Of a DNA stretch of 45,264 nucleotides, positions 24,539-32,568 are shown piece by piece. How positions within the stretch are numbered: the first letter of the stretch is position 1; every line of letters begins with the position of its first letter. The DNA is taken from NCBI GenBank assembly GCA_947478465.1, contig CANJWH010000020.1, forward strand, positions 1-45,264. Reading direction: 5' to 3'. The notes under the pieces are model-generated. The model saw only the letters and a list, made by a program, of their open reading frames with translations, had not been told where the DNA came from and ran no database searches. The DNA is from Bacteroidota bacterium (GTDB taxonomy: Bacteria > Bacteroidota > Bacteroidia > SXHM01). A program made the position numbers and the translations under genes.

Positions 24539-26395
24539 TTATTTGTCCAATACCAGGCGAAAGCAACCATTCTCTTTATGATGGTCAGGTACAAAACGGT
24601 TGCGGGCTTTGCTCTGGCAGCGCAACTCATCACTGCGCCACGAGCCGCCTCTGGCAACCCGGAACATTCCTTTCTTAGTGTTTCGCGGGTTTTGTTTAGG
24701 GCTGTGTTTGTAAAAATTAAGATTGAAATCATCACTGCAAACTTCCCATGCGTTTCCGCTCATATCGTACAAGCCTAATTCGTTTGGTTTCTTTTGCCCG
24801 ACAGGATGCGTTTTGTTTTCGGCATTGTCTGCAAACCACGCTACTTCATCCACATTATTACTGCCGCTATATTTGTAGCCCTTGCTTAGCTTTCCGCCTA
24901 AAGCTGAGTATTCCCATTCGGCTTCGGTAGGCAGGCGAAAATGTTTGTCTGTTAGTTTAAACAACTTAACCATAAATGCATCTATTTCTTTCAAAGTTAT
25001 TTCTTCAACCGGACAATTTTCGCATTTGAAAAAACTGGGATTGTTGCCCATCACGGCTTGCCATAAATCCTGCGTCACTTCGTATTTGCCGATGAGGAAA
25101 CTGTTAAGTATAACAGTGTGCCGGGGACTGCCACCTCTTGTTTTGTCATCGCTGCCCATTTCATATTCACCGCCTTCAATCAATACCATTTCGGGATACA
25201 CGTTTTTTAGCACGGAAGCATCAGGCAATGTTTTTTTAATTCCGTACTCAGGGCGCATTCCTTTGTCCATCTCATAGCGCAGTCCGAATTGAATAAAACT
25301 TCCCAGACCAAAAGGTCGGCCTTCTTGCACGCCTCTTTTCAGGTAATAGTCTTTATCGCCAATGCAGGTGCCGATGCAAATGTTTTTAGTAGTAAGGTAG
25401 TTGTTTCCTTTTGTAACAATGCTGTGTGCTCTCAATCCGTTGTAGGCTTTGTCAACTGCTTCTGAATAGTTATTCCCCGAAACCAAGCCAAGGCGCAGTG
25501 CAGCGCCAATGCCATAAGCAAACATGGCAGTGCAGGAACTTTCAATAAAATTATTCGGGTCATCTTTTCTTACTGGCAATTGAAGCCAATGCCCTGTCTT
25601 TGCATCCTGCAATTCGGGAAGATGAACAATCATTTCTTTCAGATACTCAGAAAACTCATTCCAGTGAGGATTGCTGCGTGGCAGAGTTTCTAATATATCA
25701 GAAAGTGTAACTACAATCCAGCCGTTTCCGCGCCCCCATATCTCTGCGCTTTTTCTGTCGTCTTTTGTTTGCCAATGCGGTTTGCTGCATAGGCACAAAT
25801 GATTTTTGGTGTCGGCATCCCAACCGTGTCGCCATAAACCCCATTGTTCATCTCGCAGTTTCTCGCGATGCACTTTTAATTGAAGAACGAGTTCATCTAA
25901 ATACTGTTCATCATTGGTTGCTTCATACATGGCCAGTAAAAACTGTCCAACCATAAAACCGGTATCGTCCCACAGTTCGGTAAACAGCATCAGGTGCGAA
26001 ACGCCACCTTCCTTTGTTCTGCGAATGTTCTGATAATCGCGGTATATCTTTTCGCACTTGCGCAAGTACTTTAGTTCGCCAGTTGTTTTATACAAAAAGG
26101 CCATGCCTAAAGCGGAAGCAACTGCATTGGGAGTTTTACCGTTTGCAAATCCATAGTTTTTGTCCATGGCTTTTTTGATGAAGTTGAAATAGATTTTTTT
26201 TTGTGGCTCAGGACTTAGCTCATATTCCATCACCATTACTTTTAAAAGTGATGCATTCTGCCAATCCCATTTATAATACTTGGCGGGCAGGTATTTTTCG
26301 CGGGCATACGCATCAAGCGAATCAACCCAGGTTTGGGTAATGCCATTGTGCGAGTTGATAAAGAGAAATAGAAGAATAATCTTGCTGTACTTCAT
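24539..26395 (-). CDS. GH105/GH88-type unsaturated glycuronyl hydrolase fused to SUMF1-like domain
   Basis: A 618-residue exported protein. After an N-terminal signal (M-K-Y-S-K-I-I-L-L-F-L-F-I), residues of about 20-385 form a (alpha/alpha)6 barrel of the GH105 type: L-W-D-D-T-G-F-M (catalytic aspartate near 142), W-G-R-G-N-G-W-I near 219, and I-E-S-S-C-T-A-M-F-A-Y-G. GH105 enzymes remove the unsaturated uronic acid left by pectin-type lyases. Residues of about 400-617 form a formylglycine-generating-enzyme-like (SUMF1) domain: M-V-L-I-E-G-G-E-Y-E-M-G-S, K-Y-E-V-T-Q-D-L-W, R-L-P-T-E-A-E-W-E-Y, Y-D-M-S-G-N-A-W-E, R-G-G-S-W. The cysteine pair of true FGE is not conserved between G-G-S-W and the final C-F-R, so this half is probably not a sulfatase activator. 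ATG 26395 gives the proper signal sequence. Confidence 0.85.
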   Translation of the reverse strand: MKYSKIILLFLFINSHNGITQTWVDSLDAYAREKYLPAKYYKWDWQNASLLKVMVMEYELSPEPQKKIYFNFIKKAMDKNYGFANGKTPNAVASALGMAFLYKTTGELKYLRKCEKIYRDYQNIRRTKEGGVSHLMLFTELWDDTGFMVGQFLLAMYEATNDEQYLDELVLQLKVHREKLRDEQWGLWRHGWDADTKNHLCLCSKPHWQTKDDRKSAEIWGRGNGWIVVTLSDILETLPRSNPHWNEFSEYLKEMIVHLPELQDAKTGHWLQLPVRKDDPNNFIESSCTAMFAYGIGAALRLGLVSGNNYSEAVDKAYNGLRAHSIVTKGNNYLTTKNICIGTCIGDKDYYLKRGVQEGRPFGLGSFIQFGLRYEMDKGMRPEYGIKKTLPDASVLKNVYPEMVLIEGGEYEMGSDDKTRGGSPRHTVILNSFLIGKYEVTQDLWQAVMGNNPSFFKCENCPVEEITLKEIDAFMVKLFKLTDKHFRLPTEAEWEYSALGGKLSKGYKYSGSNNVDEVAWFADNAENKTHPVGQKKPNELGLYDMSGNAWEVCSDDFNLNFYKHSPKQNPRNTKKGMFRVARGGSWRSDELRCQSKARNRFVPDHHKENGCFRLVLDK

Positions 26396-26535
26396 TAAAG
26401 AATCTGCTGGTGCGAATATACTTCCCATTGACTATATATAACATTTCATTTTTTTTACGATTAGTAACTTCATAAATAACCCCAACTTTGCAAAAAAAAT
26501 GATAGCGAGTCTTCTCAATAAAAAATAAAGTATTT

Positions 26536-28203
26536 ATGTGTGGAATAGTAGGTGTTTTTGCTACAAGTGAAGTAACAAATGAATTAAGACCGATAGTGCT
26601 TGATATGTCGAAAAAGATTCGTCATCGTGGTCCCGACTGGTCAGGAATTTTTAGTGATAAAAAAGTAGTGCTTGCACATGAACGCCTTGCTATTGTTGAT
26701 CCCCAATCAGGCAGGCAGCCATTATTCAGCAAAGATCAAAACATTGTTCTTGCTGTTAATGGTGAAATCTATAATCACCAGGAGTTGAGAAAAGAGTTAA
26801 ATGATTATGAGTTTTTAACGCATTCAGATTGTGAAGTTATTCTTGCTCTATACAGAAAAAAAGGAATAGATTTTATTGAAGACTTAAACGGAATTTTTGC
26901 TTTTGCATTATATGATAAAGAAACAGGAACTTATATTATTGCTCATGACCATATGGGGATTATTCCATTATATATGGGTTGGGATAAATCAGGAAATTTC
27001 TATGTGGCATCAGAGCTAAAAGCTTTGGAAGGAGTCTGCAATAAGTATCAGGAATTTCTTCCCGGACATTATCTTTATAGCAAGGAGGGGCAGGAACTAA
27101 AACAATGGTATAAGAGGGATTGGACAAACTATGAAAATGTAAAAGATAATGTTTCAGACAGTACTGTATTAAGAAAAGCTTTAGAAGATTCAGTACACAG
27201 GCAATTAATGTCTGATGTTCCCTATGGGGTTTTACTTTCAGGAGGCCTTGATTCTTCTATTATTGCAGCAATAACTAAGAAATTTGCATCAAAGAGAATA
27301 GAATCTGATGATAAACAACAAGCATGGTATCCTCAGTTGCATTCTTTTGCAATAGGTTTAGCCGGATCTCCTGACCTGGCAGCGGCACGAAAGGCAGCAG
27401 ATTATATTGGGTCGGTTCATCACAAAATTAATTTTACTGTTCAGGAAGGTCTTGATGCTATCCGCGATGTGATTTATCACCTAGAAACATATGATGTAAC
27501 AACAGTTAGAGCTTCTACACCTATGTATTTGCTGGCCAGAGTTATAAAATCTATGGGAATAAAAATGGTATTATCTGGTGAGGGCGCTGACGAAATTTTT
27601 GGAGGCTATTTATATTTTCACAAGGCTCCTAACTCAAAAGCATTTCACGAAGAAACAGTTCGAAAACTTGGCAAGTTGCATCTTTACGATTGTTTAAGGG
27701 CTAATAAATCCCTTGCTGCATGGGGAATAGAAGGGCGTGTTCCTTTTTTGGATAAAGAATTTATGGATGTTGCAATGCGTTTAAATCCAATAGATAAAAT
27801 GGCAGGTAATGGTAAAATTGAGAAATGGATTTTGCGAAAAACCTTTGAAGATTATTTGCCTGAAAGTATAGCGTGGAGACAAAAGGAACAGTTTTCGGAC
27901 GGGGTAGGTTATAGCTGGATTGATACTCTGAAAGCAGTTGCAGAAAAAGAAGTAAGTGATGAACAGTTGGCAAATTCAAAATTCCGTTTTCCGATACATC
28001 CACCCATGTCAAAAGAAGAATACCGCTACCGATCTATTTTCAGTGATTTATTTCCGTCAGATTCGGCAGCAATGTGTGTCCCTTCTGTTAAGTCGGTTGC
28101 ATGTAGTACTCCTGAAGCCTTGGCGTGGGATGCTTCTTTTCAAAATACAAATGATCCTTCAGGCAGAGCGGTTAAAGCTGTGCATAATGATGGGTACAAA
28201 TAG
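26536..28203 (+). CDS. asnB: Glutamine-hydrolysing asparagine synthetase B
   Basis: AsnB makes asparagine from aspartate, ATP and glutamine nitrogen. The 555-residue protein begins M-C-G-I-V-G-V-F, so the N-terminal nucleophile is Cys2 after Met removal. The glutaminase half has R-H-R-G-P-D-W-S-G, H-E-R-L-A-I-V-D and N-G-E-I-Y-N-H. The synthetase half has the PP-loop V-L-L-S-G-G-L-D-S-S and G-E-G-A-D-E-I-F-G-G-Y. Length equals the E. coli enzyme. It is monocistronic and converges on ffh with two bases between stops. A CAACTTTG upstream is one base off the -7 consensus. Confidence 0.97.
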   Translation: MCGIVGVFATSEVTNELRPIVLDMSKKIRHRGPDWSGIFSDKKVVLAHERLAIVDPQSGRQPLFSKDQNIVLAVNGEIYNHQELRKELNDYEFLTHSDCEVILALYRKKGIDFIEDLNGIFAFALYDKETGTYIIAHDHMGIIPLYMGWDKSGNFYVASELKALEGVCNKYQEFLPGHYLYSKEGQELKQWYKRDWTNYENVKDNVSDSTVLRKALEDSVHRQLMSDVPYGVLLSGGLDSSIIAAITKKFASKRIESDDKQQAWYPQLHSFAIGLAGSPDLAAARKAADYIGSVHHKINFTVQEGLDAIRDVIYHLETYDVTTVRASTPMYLLARVIKSMGIKMVLSGEGADEIFGGYLYFHKAPNSKAFHEETVRKLGKLHLYDCLRANKSLAAWGIEGRVPFLDKEFMDVAMRLNPIDKMAGNGKIEKWILRKTFEDYLPESIAWRQKEQFSDGVGYSWIDTLKAVAEKEVSDEQLANSKFRFPIHPPMSKEEYRYRSIFSDLFPSDSAAMCVPSVKSVACSTPEALAWDASFQNTNDPSGRAVKAVHNDGYK

Positions 28204-28205
28204 GA

Positions 28206-29543
28206 CTATTTTTTCATCCCTGCAGGCATATTGCGCATCATCTTAGCCATTGCGTTTTTGTCCTGAAACATTTTCATCATTTTGCGGGTGTCTTCAAACT
28301 GTTTAATCAGTTTGTTTACTTCCGTAACGTTTGTTCCGCTTCCGGCAGCAATACGGTTTTTGCGGCTGCCATTTATAAGTGCAGGGTTCTCTCGTTCTGC
28401 TTTGGTCATAGATTGAATAATGGCTTCAATGCCTTTAAAAGCATCGTCATTAATATCCACATCTTTCATGGCTTTGCCCATGCCGGGTATCATACCCACC
28501 AGGTCTTTAATGTTACCCATCTTTTTTATCTGTTGCAGTTGAGATAAAAAGTCGTTAAAATTAAATGTGTCTTTGGCAATTTTCTTTTGAAGCGCTTTAG
28601 CTTTCTCTTCATCAAATTGTTCCTGTGCACGCTCTACAAGAGATACGATATCACCCATTCCCAGGATACGGTCGGCCATCCTCTCTGGATAGAATATATC
28701 CAAAGCTTCCATTTTCTCGCCCAAACCAACAAACTTGATGGGCTTGTCAACAGTGTAACGAATACTGAGTGCGGCACCACCTCTTGTATCACCATCTAAT
28801 TTGGTAAGCACCACACCGTCAAAGTTTAACCGCTCATTAAACGTTTTAGCAGTATTCACGGCATCTTGTCCGGTCATGGAATCCACCACAAACAAAGTCT
28901 CAGAAGGATTAACCGCTTTTTTAACAGCCTCAATTTCCTTCATCATTTCTTCATCAACAGCCAGACGACCCGCAGTGTCGATGATGACCACATTCTTATG
29001 ATTTTCTTTCGCAAATTTGATTGCATTAAGAGCTATCTGAACAGCGTTTTTATTTTCCGGTTCGCTGTAAACTTCAACACCAACCTGTTCACCTAACACT
29101 TTCAACTGGTCAATAGCGGCAGGACGGTAAATGTCGCATGCCGTAAGCAATACATGCTTTTGTCTTTTGCTTTTCAGGTGCAAAGCCAGTTTTCCCGTAA
29201 ACGTTGTTTTACCCGAACCCTGCAAACCAGCAACCAGAATAACAGCTGGGCTGCCTTCAATATTAATGTCGGTGCGGCTTCCGCCCATTAGTTTCACTAA
29301 CTCATCATGGGTGATTTTAACCATCAGTTGAGAAGGCGAAACTGCAGTTAGAACGTTTTGTCCTAATGCTTTTTCTTTCACAGTGTCGGTAAATGTTTTG
29401 GCTATCTTAAAGTTAACGTCAGCATCTAACAATGCTTTGCGCACTTCTTTCAGCGTCTCGGCAACGTTGATTTCTGTTATACTTCCCTGTCCTTTTAAAA
29501 TCTTAAAGGCCCTGTCAATTTTTTCACTTAAACTTTCAAACAT
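28206..29543 (-). CDS. ffh: Signal recognition particle protein Ffh (SRP54)
   Basis: Ffh binds signal sequences of nascent membrane proteins together with SRP RNA and, through its GTPase, docks on FtsY. The 445-residue protein has the N domain, the G domain with P-loop G-L-Q-G-S-G-K-T-T, D-T-A-G-R, and T-K-L-D-G-D-T-R-G-G, and a methionine-rich M domain ending M-A-K-M-M-R-N-M-P-A-G-M-K-K. All signature motifs are intact. It is the last gene of a tight minus-strand run (fur, STAS, purA, GIN lipoprotein, ffh) with a four-base gap to the lipoprotein. The matching SRP RNA gene lies 7 kb away in this window. Confidence 0.97.
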   Translation of the reverse strand: MFESLSEKIDRAFKILKGQGSITEINVAETLKEVRKALLDADVNFKIAKTFTDTVKEKALGQNVLTAVSPSQLMVKITHDELVKLMGGSRTDINIEGSPAVILVAGLQGSGKTTFTGKLALHLKSKRQKHVLLTACDIYRPAAIDQLKVLGEQVGVEVYSEPENKNAVQIALNAIKFAKENHKNVVIIDTAGRLAVDEEMMKEIEAVKKAVNPSETLFVVDSMTGQDAVNTAKTFNERLNFDGVVLTKLDGDTRGGAALSIRYTVDKPIKFVGLGEKMEALDIFYPERMADRILGMGDIVSLVERAQEQFDEEKAKALQKKIAKDTFNFNDFLSQLQQIKKMGNIKDLVGMIPGMGKAMKDVDINDDAFKGIEAIIQSMTKAERENPALINGSRKNRIAAGSGTNVTEVNKLIKQFEDTRKMMKMFQDKNAMAKMMRNMPAGMKK

Positions 29544-29547
29544 GATT

Positions 29548-30285
29548 TCAATTTTTAATTATTCTTCCGGTAGATGTGTAGTTGGCATATGCAACAGTTG
29601 CATTTCCGGTATAATATACATTTCCAACCCATCCAATATTGGCTCCAATTTCATCCGATACATTCAGGTGGAAATCTCCCGTTCCTGTTGTTTCGATATA
29701 AGCTTTTTCAATGGCAAGATCAGTTCCATTAATGATAGTAGTCCCAAGGTAAAAAATTTCGAACAAATTGCAGTTGCCTGTAAGATAAAGGTTGCCTTCG
29801 CTTGCAGAAAGATTTCCAAGCAGATGAGGAATATCCAATTGTAAATCTACATCGCCAGAACTAGTCATTTTAATAAGCAGTGTGCGGTCTTTAACTTTAT
29901 TTAAACTTGTAATCTTACCTATTCCTTCATTAATAATTCCTCCTGGTGAAGGCATACTTATGTGAACATTTACAGGAGTTGTAAAACTGCGCACCCAGTT
30001 ACAGCTGTTGTCGTTTTTTATTGTCAGTTTATTATTTTTTACTTCAGTTTTTATCAAAGGAATAAGGTTTTCTCCAGCTTCAATTTTCACCTCAAAAAAT
30101 GTGTCGGTGGTAAGAAATACACTAATGTTATCGTATGTCTCGATAGTGTCAAAAGCAGCAAGCGTCCTGTATTCAATAGCTATATCGCCAGTGCTTTTAA
30201 AACAATCGCCCATATTTTCTTTTTTGCAGGAAAAGAAAACGCCTGTGCAAAGAAGCATAGAGAAATATAAGCCAACCTTATTCAT
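29548..30285 (-). CDS. GIN-domain (DUF2807) putative auto-transporter adhesin-type lipoprotein
   Basis: A 245-residue predicted lipoprotein: signal sequence with lipobox V-F-F-S-C-K-K near residue 20. The mature part is the GIN/DUF2807 right-handed beta-helix-like fold seen widely in Bacteroidota, with the opening F-D-T-I-E-T-Y-D-N-I-S-V-F-L-T-T ... V-K-I-E-A-G-E-N-L-I-P-L-I-K-T-E-V-K-N-N-K-L-T-I and repeated S-S-G-D-V-D-L and T-G-T-G-D-F-H-L rungs. Function is unknown; the family is sometimes called head GIN domain. It sits two bases after purA and four before ffh, so it is cotranscribed with housekeeping genes. Confidence 0.85.
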   Translation of the reverse strand: MNKVGLYFSMLLCTGVFFSCKKENMGDCFKSTGDIAIEYRTLAAFDTIETYDNISVFLTTDTFFEVKIEAGENLIPLIKTEVKNNKLTIKNDNSCNWVRSFTTPVNVHISMPSPGGIINEGIGKITSLNKVKDRTLLIKMTSSGDVDLQLDIPHLLGNLSASEGNLYLTGNCNLFEIFYLGTTIINGTDLAIEKAYIETTGTGDFHLNVSDEIGANIGWVGNVYYTGNATVAYANYTSTGRIIKN

Positions 30286-30287
30286 TT

Positions 30288-31577
30288 CTATATAGCCACT
30301 TTCTCCGTATTGTTTCTGAAGAGCGTTTGTCCTCTGTCTGGTCCAACCGAAATAATTTTCACAGGTACACCTGTTTCTTTTTCAATAAATTCTACATAAG
30401 CTAAAAGCTCTGAAGGAATATCATTGATGGAAGTGATGTTATCAAGTTTTGTGTTCCATCCCTTCATTTCAGTATAAACAGGTTGCAATAATTCAGGTGA
30501 AAAGTCATACGGCAGATAGCTAATTTTTTCGCCTTTATAGTTGTAGCTCGTGCATACTTGTATAGTAGAAAATCCATCCATCACATCTGCTTTCATCATA
30601 ATCAGTTGTGTTGCTCCGTTAAGCATAATAGCATATTTCAAAGCAGGCAAATCAAGCCATCCGCATCGTCTTGGTCTACCTGTAGTAGAACCAAACTCAG
30701 CGCCAATCTGCCGCATTTGTTCACCTGTTTCATTTTCCAGTTCGGTTGGAAAAGGACCGCTGCCAACACGTGTACAGTAAGCTTTAAAAATGCCGATTAC
30801 CTCTCCTGTGCGGTTAGGTGCAATTCCAAGTCCTGTGCATGCTCCTGCACAAATCGTATTGGATGACGTAACAAATGGATAAGAACCAAAATCAATATCT
30901 AACAATGAACCCTGTGCGCCTTCTGCCAACACTTTTTTGCCTTCGTTCAGGTATTGGTTTATTACAATTTCACTATCAATTTGCGTGAAACTTTTCAGCA
31001 ATTCAATACCTTCAAACCATGCCGGTTCTACTTCGGCAAGGTTGTAACTGAAGTCATAGAAGCTCAGTATCTGCGCGTGTTTATCTTTCAGGAAGGTATA
31101 TTTCTCTTTAAATTTAGGACTTTCAATATCACCCACACGCAAACCGTTGCGACCTGTTTTGTCCATGTAAGTGGGGCCAATTCCTTTTAACGTTGAGCCG
31201 ATTTTCTCTTTCCCTTTTGAACTTTCAGAAGCAGCATCCAGAAACTTATGTGTAGGAAGAATTAAATGAGCTTTGCGTGAAATGAAAAGTCTCTTGCGGA
31301 TATCGAAACCGAATTTTTCCAATGCATCAATTTCTTTTTTGAAAACAACCGGATCAATCACTACACCGTTGCCGATTATGTTTATACAGTTTTCTCTAAA
31401 AATCCCGCTTGGAATGGTATGCAGTATATGCTTTGTTTCGTTAAATTTCAGCGTATGTCCTGCATTTGGACCGCCCTGGAAACGGGCAATTACATCATAG
31501 TGTGGTGTAAGCACGTCAACAATTTTTCCTTTCCCTTCGTCTCCCCATTGAAGACCTAATAATACGTCTGCTTTCAT
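30288..31577 (-). CDS. purA: Adenylosuccinate synthetase
   Basis: PurA joins IMP and aspartate using GTP to give adenylosuccinate, the first committed step of AMP synthesis. The 429-residue form starts M-K-A-D-V-L-L-G and carries L-Q-W-G-D-E-G-K-G-K-I-V-D (GTP site and catalytic aspartate), G-G-P-N-A-G-H-T (catalytic histidine), and the C-terminal guanine-binding I-S-V-G-P-D-R-G-Q-T. An ATG seven codons upstream (31598) is also possible, but the shorter form matches the family N-terminus. It is two bases from the GIN lipoprotein gene and follows STAS and fur. Confidence 0.96.
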   Translation of the reverse strand: MKADVLLGLQWGDEGKGKIVDVLTPHYDVIARFQGGPNAGHTLKFNETKHILHTIPSGIFRENCINIIGNGVVIDPVVFKKEIDALEKFGFDIRKRLFISRKAHLILPTHKFLDAASESSKGKEKIGSTLKGIGPTYMDKTGRNGLRVGDIESPKFKEKYTFLKDKHAQILSFYDFSYNLAEVEPAWFEGIELLKSFTQIDSEIVINQYLNEGKKVLAEGAQGSLLDIDFGSYPFVTSSNTICAGACTGLGIAPNRTGEVIGIFKAYCTRVGSGPFPTELENETGEQMRQIGAEFGSTTGRPRRCGWLDLPALKYAIMLNGATQLIMMKADVMDGFSTIQVCTSYNYKGEKISYLPYDFSPELLQPVYTEMKGWNTKLDNITSINDIPSELLAYVEFIEKETGVPVKIISVGPDRGQTLFRNNTEKVAI

Positions 31578-31648
31578 TTGATTTTGGTCAATAGTCATTG
31601 GTTTATTGTCATTGGAAAACCAAAAACAAGTACCGGTTTATAAATAGA

Positions 31649-31993
31649 TTATTTGAATTTCTGTTCTGCTTCACTGAAACTGTCTACCACCGAATAAACG
31701 GAAGTAAGTTTAGTGATGATGAAGAGTTGTTTTACTTTTTTAAAAAGTTCGCACAACACAGCTTCTCCCCCTGAATTGCGTGCTTTTGTTAAGATGTGAA
31801 GCAATACTCCAAGCCCGGAACTATTCATGTATTCCAACGTTTTACCATCAATTACGAATTTATTTTTTCCCGCTGCAATCAGACTTTCTACTTCAGAGAT
31901 TAGTCCTTCTGCTTCGGCTTTTTCAATCAGTCTTCCACCGATTGAAATAAGTGTATAGTTTGCTTTTTCTGAAATAGTGTGAGTAAAACTCAT
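31649..31993 (-). CDS. STAS-domain (anti-sigma-factor-antagonist-like) protein
   Basis: A 114-residue single-domain STAS protein. It has the usual order of strand-helix elements with G-G-R-L-I-E at the first turn and the phospho-site loop Y-M-N-S-S-G-L-G-V-L-L, where a serine would be phosphorylated by an anti-sigma-type kinase in the SpoIIAA/RsbV scheme. Its kinase and phosphatase partners are not adjacent; the SiaB-like HATPase protein at 20387 is one candidate elsewhere in the window. It lies 29 bases after fur and about 70 before purA, all on one strand. Confidence 0.88.
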   Translation of the reverse strand: MSFTHTISEKANYTLISIGGRLIEKAEAEGLISEVESLIAAGKNKFVIDGKTLEYMNSSGLGVLLHILTKARNSGGEAVLCELFKKVKQLFIITKLTSVYSVVDSFSEAEQKFK

Positions 31994-32022
31994 AGTAGTT
32001 TTAGTTATAAGTTAAGCTATAA

Positions 32023-32508
32023 TTAATTCTGGTTTCGTTCGCATTTACCCTTTGTTGCAAGCAGTTTGCAGCTTCCGTAGAAGTTAAGTGAATGATGGCT
32101 GATGTTGAAATTAAGTAATTCACCTGCCATGTTTTGTATTTGCTGAATGCGCGGGTCGCAAAATTCAAATACTTTGCCGCAGTCTTCGCAAATCAAATGA
32201 TCATGCTGGCGGTATTTGTATGATTTTTCAAAGCGAGCAAGGTTTTTGCCAAACTGGTGTTTGGTAACTAGTTTAGCATCTAATAATAGTTCAATAGTAT
32301 TATAAAGTGTTGCACGACTTACCCTGTAATTCTTCTGCTTCATCTTCAGGTAAAGTGATTCAATATCAAAATGGTCGTTTTGCGAATAAATTTCACTGAG
32401 TATGGCAAAACGCTCGGGAGTTTTCCGGTGTCCGTGTTTTTCAAGGTAGTCAGTGAAAATCTTTTTCACCACTTCCTTGGTCTCATTCTTTAATTCTGCA
32501 ACAGGCAT
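32023..32508 (-). CDS. fur: Fur-family metalloregulator
   Basis: A 161-residue Fur-family repressor: winged-helix N-terminal half ([26 protein letters not shown]) and metal-binding C-terminal half ([16 protein letters not shown]). The first C-x2-C structural zinc pair is intact. The usual second C-x2-C near the C-terminus is replaced by [10 protein letters not shown], so the structural zinc site may be altered or completed by more distant cysteines. Iron is the likeliest effector, but zinc or peroxide sensing (Zur/PerR) cannot be excluded by reading. It heads the run that includes STAS and purA. Confidence 0.9.
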   Translation of the reverse strand: MPVAELKNETKEVVKKIFTDYLEKHGHRKTPERFAILSEIYSQNDHFDIESLYLKMKQKNYRVSRATLYNTIELLLDAKLVTKHQFGKNLARFEKSYKYRQHDHLICEDCGKVFEFCDPRIQQIQNMAGELLNFNISHHSLNFYGSCKLLATKGKCERNQN

Positions 32509-32530
32509 TTTGTTAATTCAGCGAAGAAAT

Positions 32531-32538
32531 CAAAAGTA
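32531..32538 (-). promoter_or_regulatory. TAnnTTTG -7 element (TACTTTTG) for fur
   Basis: Minus-strand consensus 22 bases ahead of the fur ATG. No -33 element was recognised. It could drive the whole fur-STAS-purA-lipoprotein-ffh run. Confidence 0.45.
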
Positions 32539-32568
32539 AATAAAGGTTTAAAAGTAGAAATTTTAAAA

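Noticed and set aside
24539..26395. SUMF1 domain considered as an active sulfatase-maturing enzyme
   Set aside because: The paired catalytic cysteines expected near the C-terminus are not in place.
31590..31625. Repeated GTCATTGG near the purA start
   Set aside because: Two short copies only, no symmetry or link to a known regulator.
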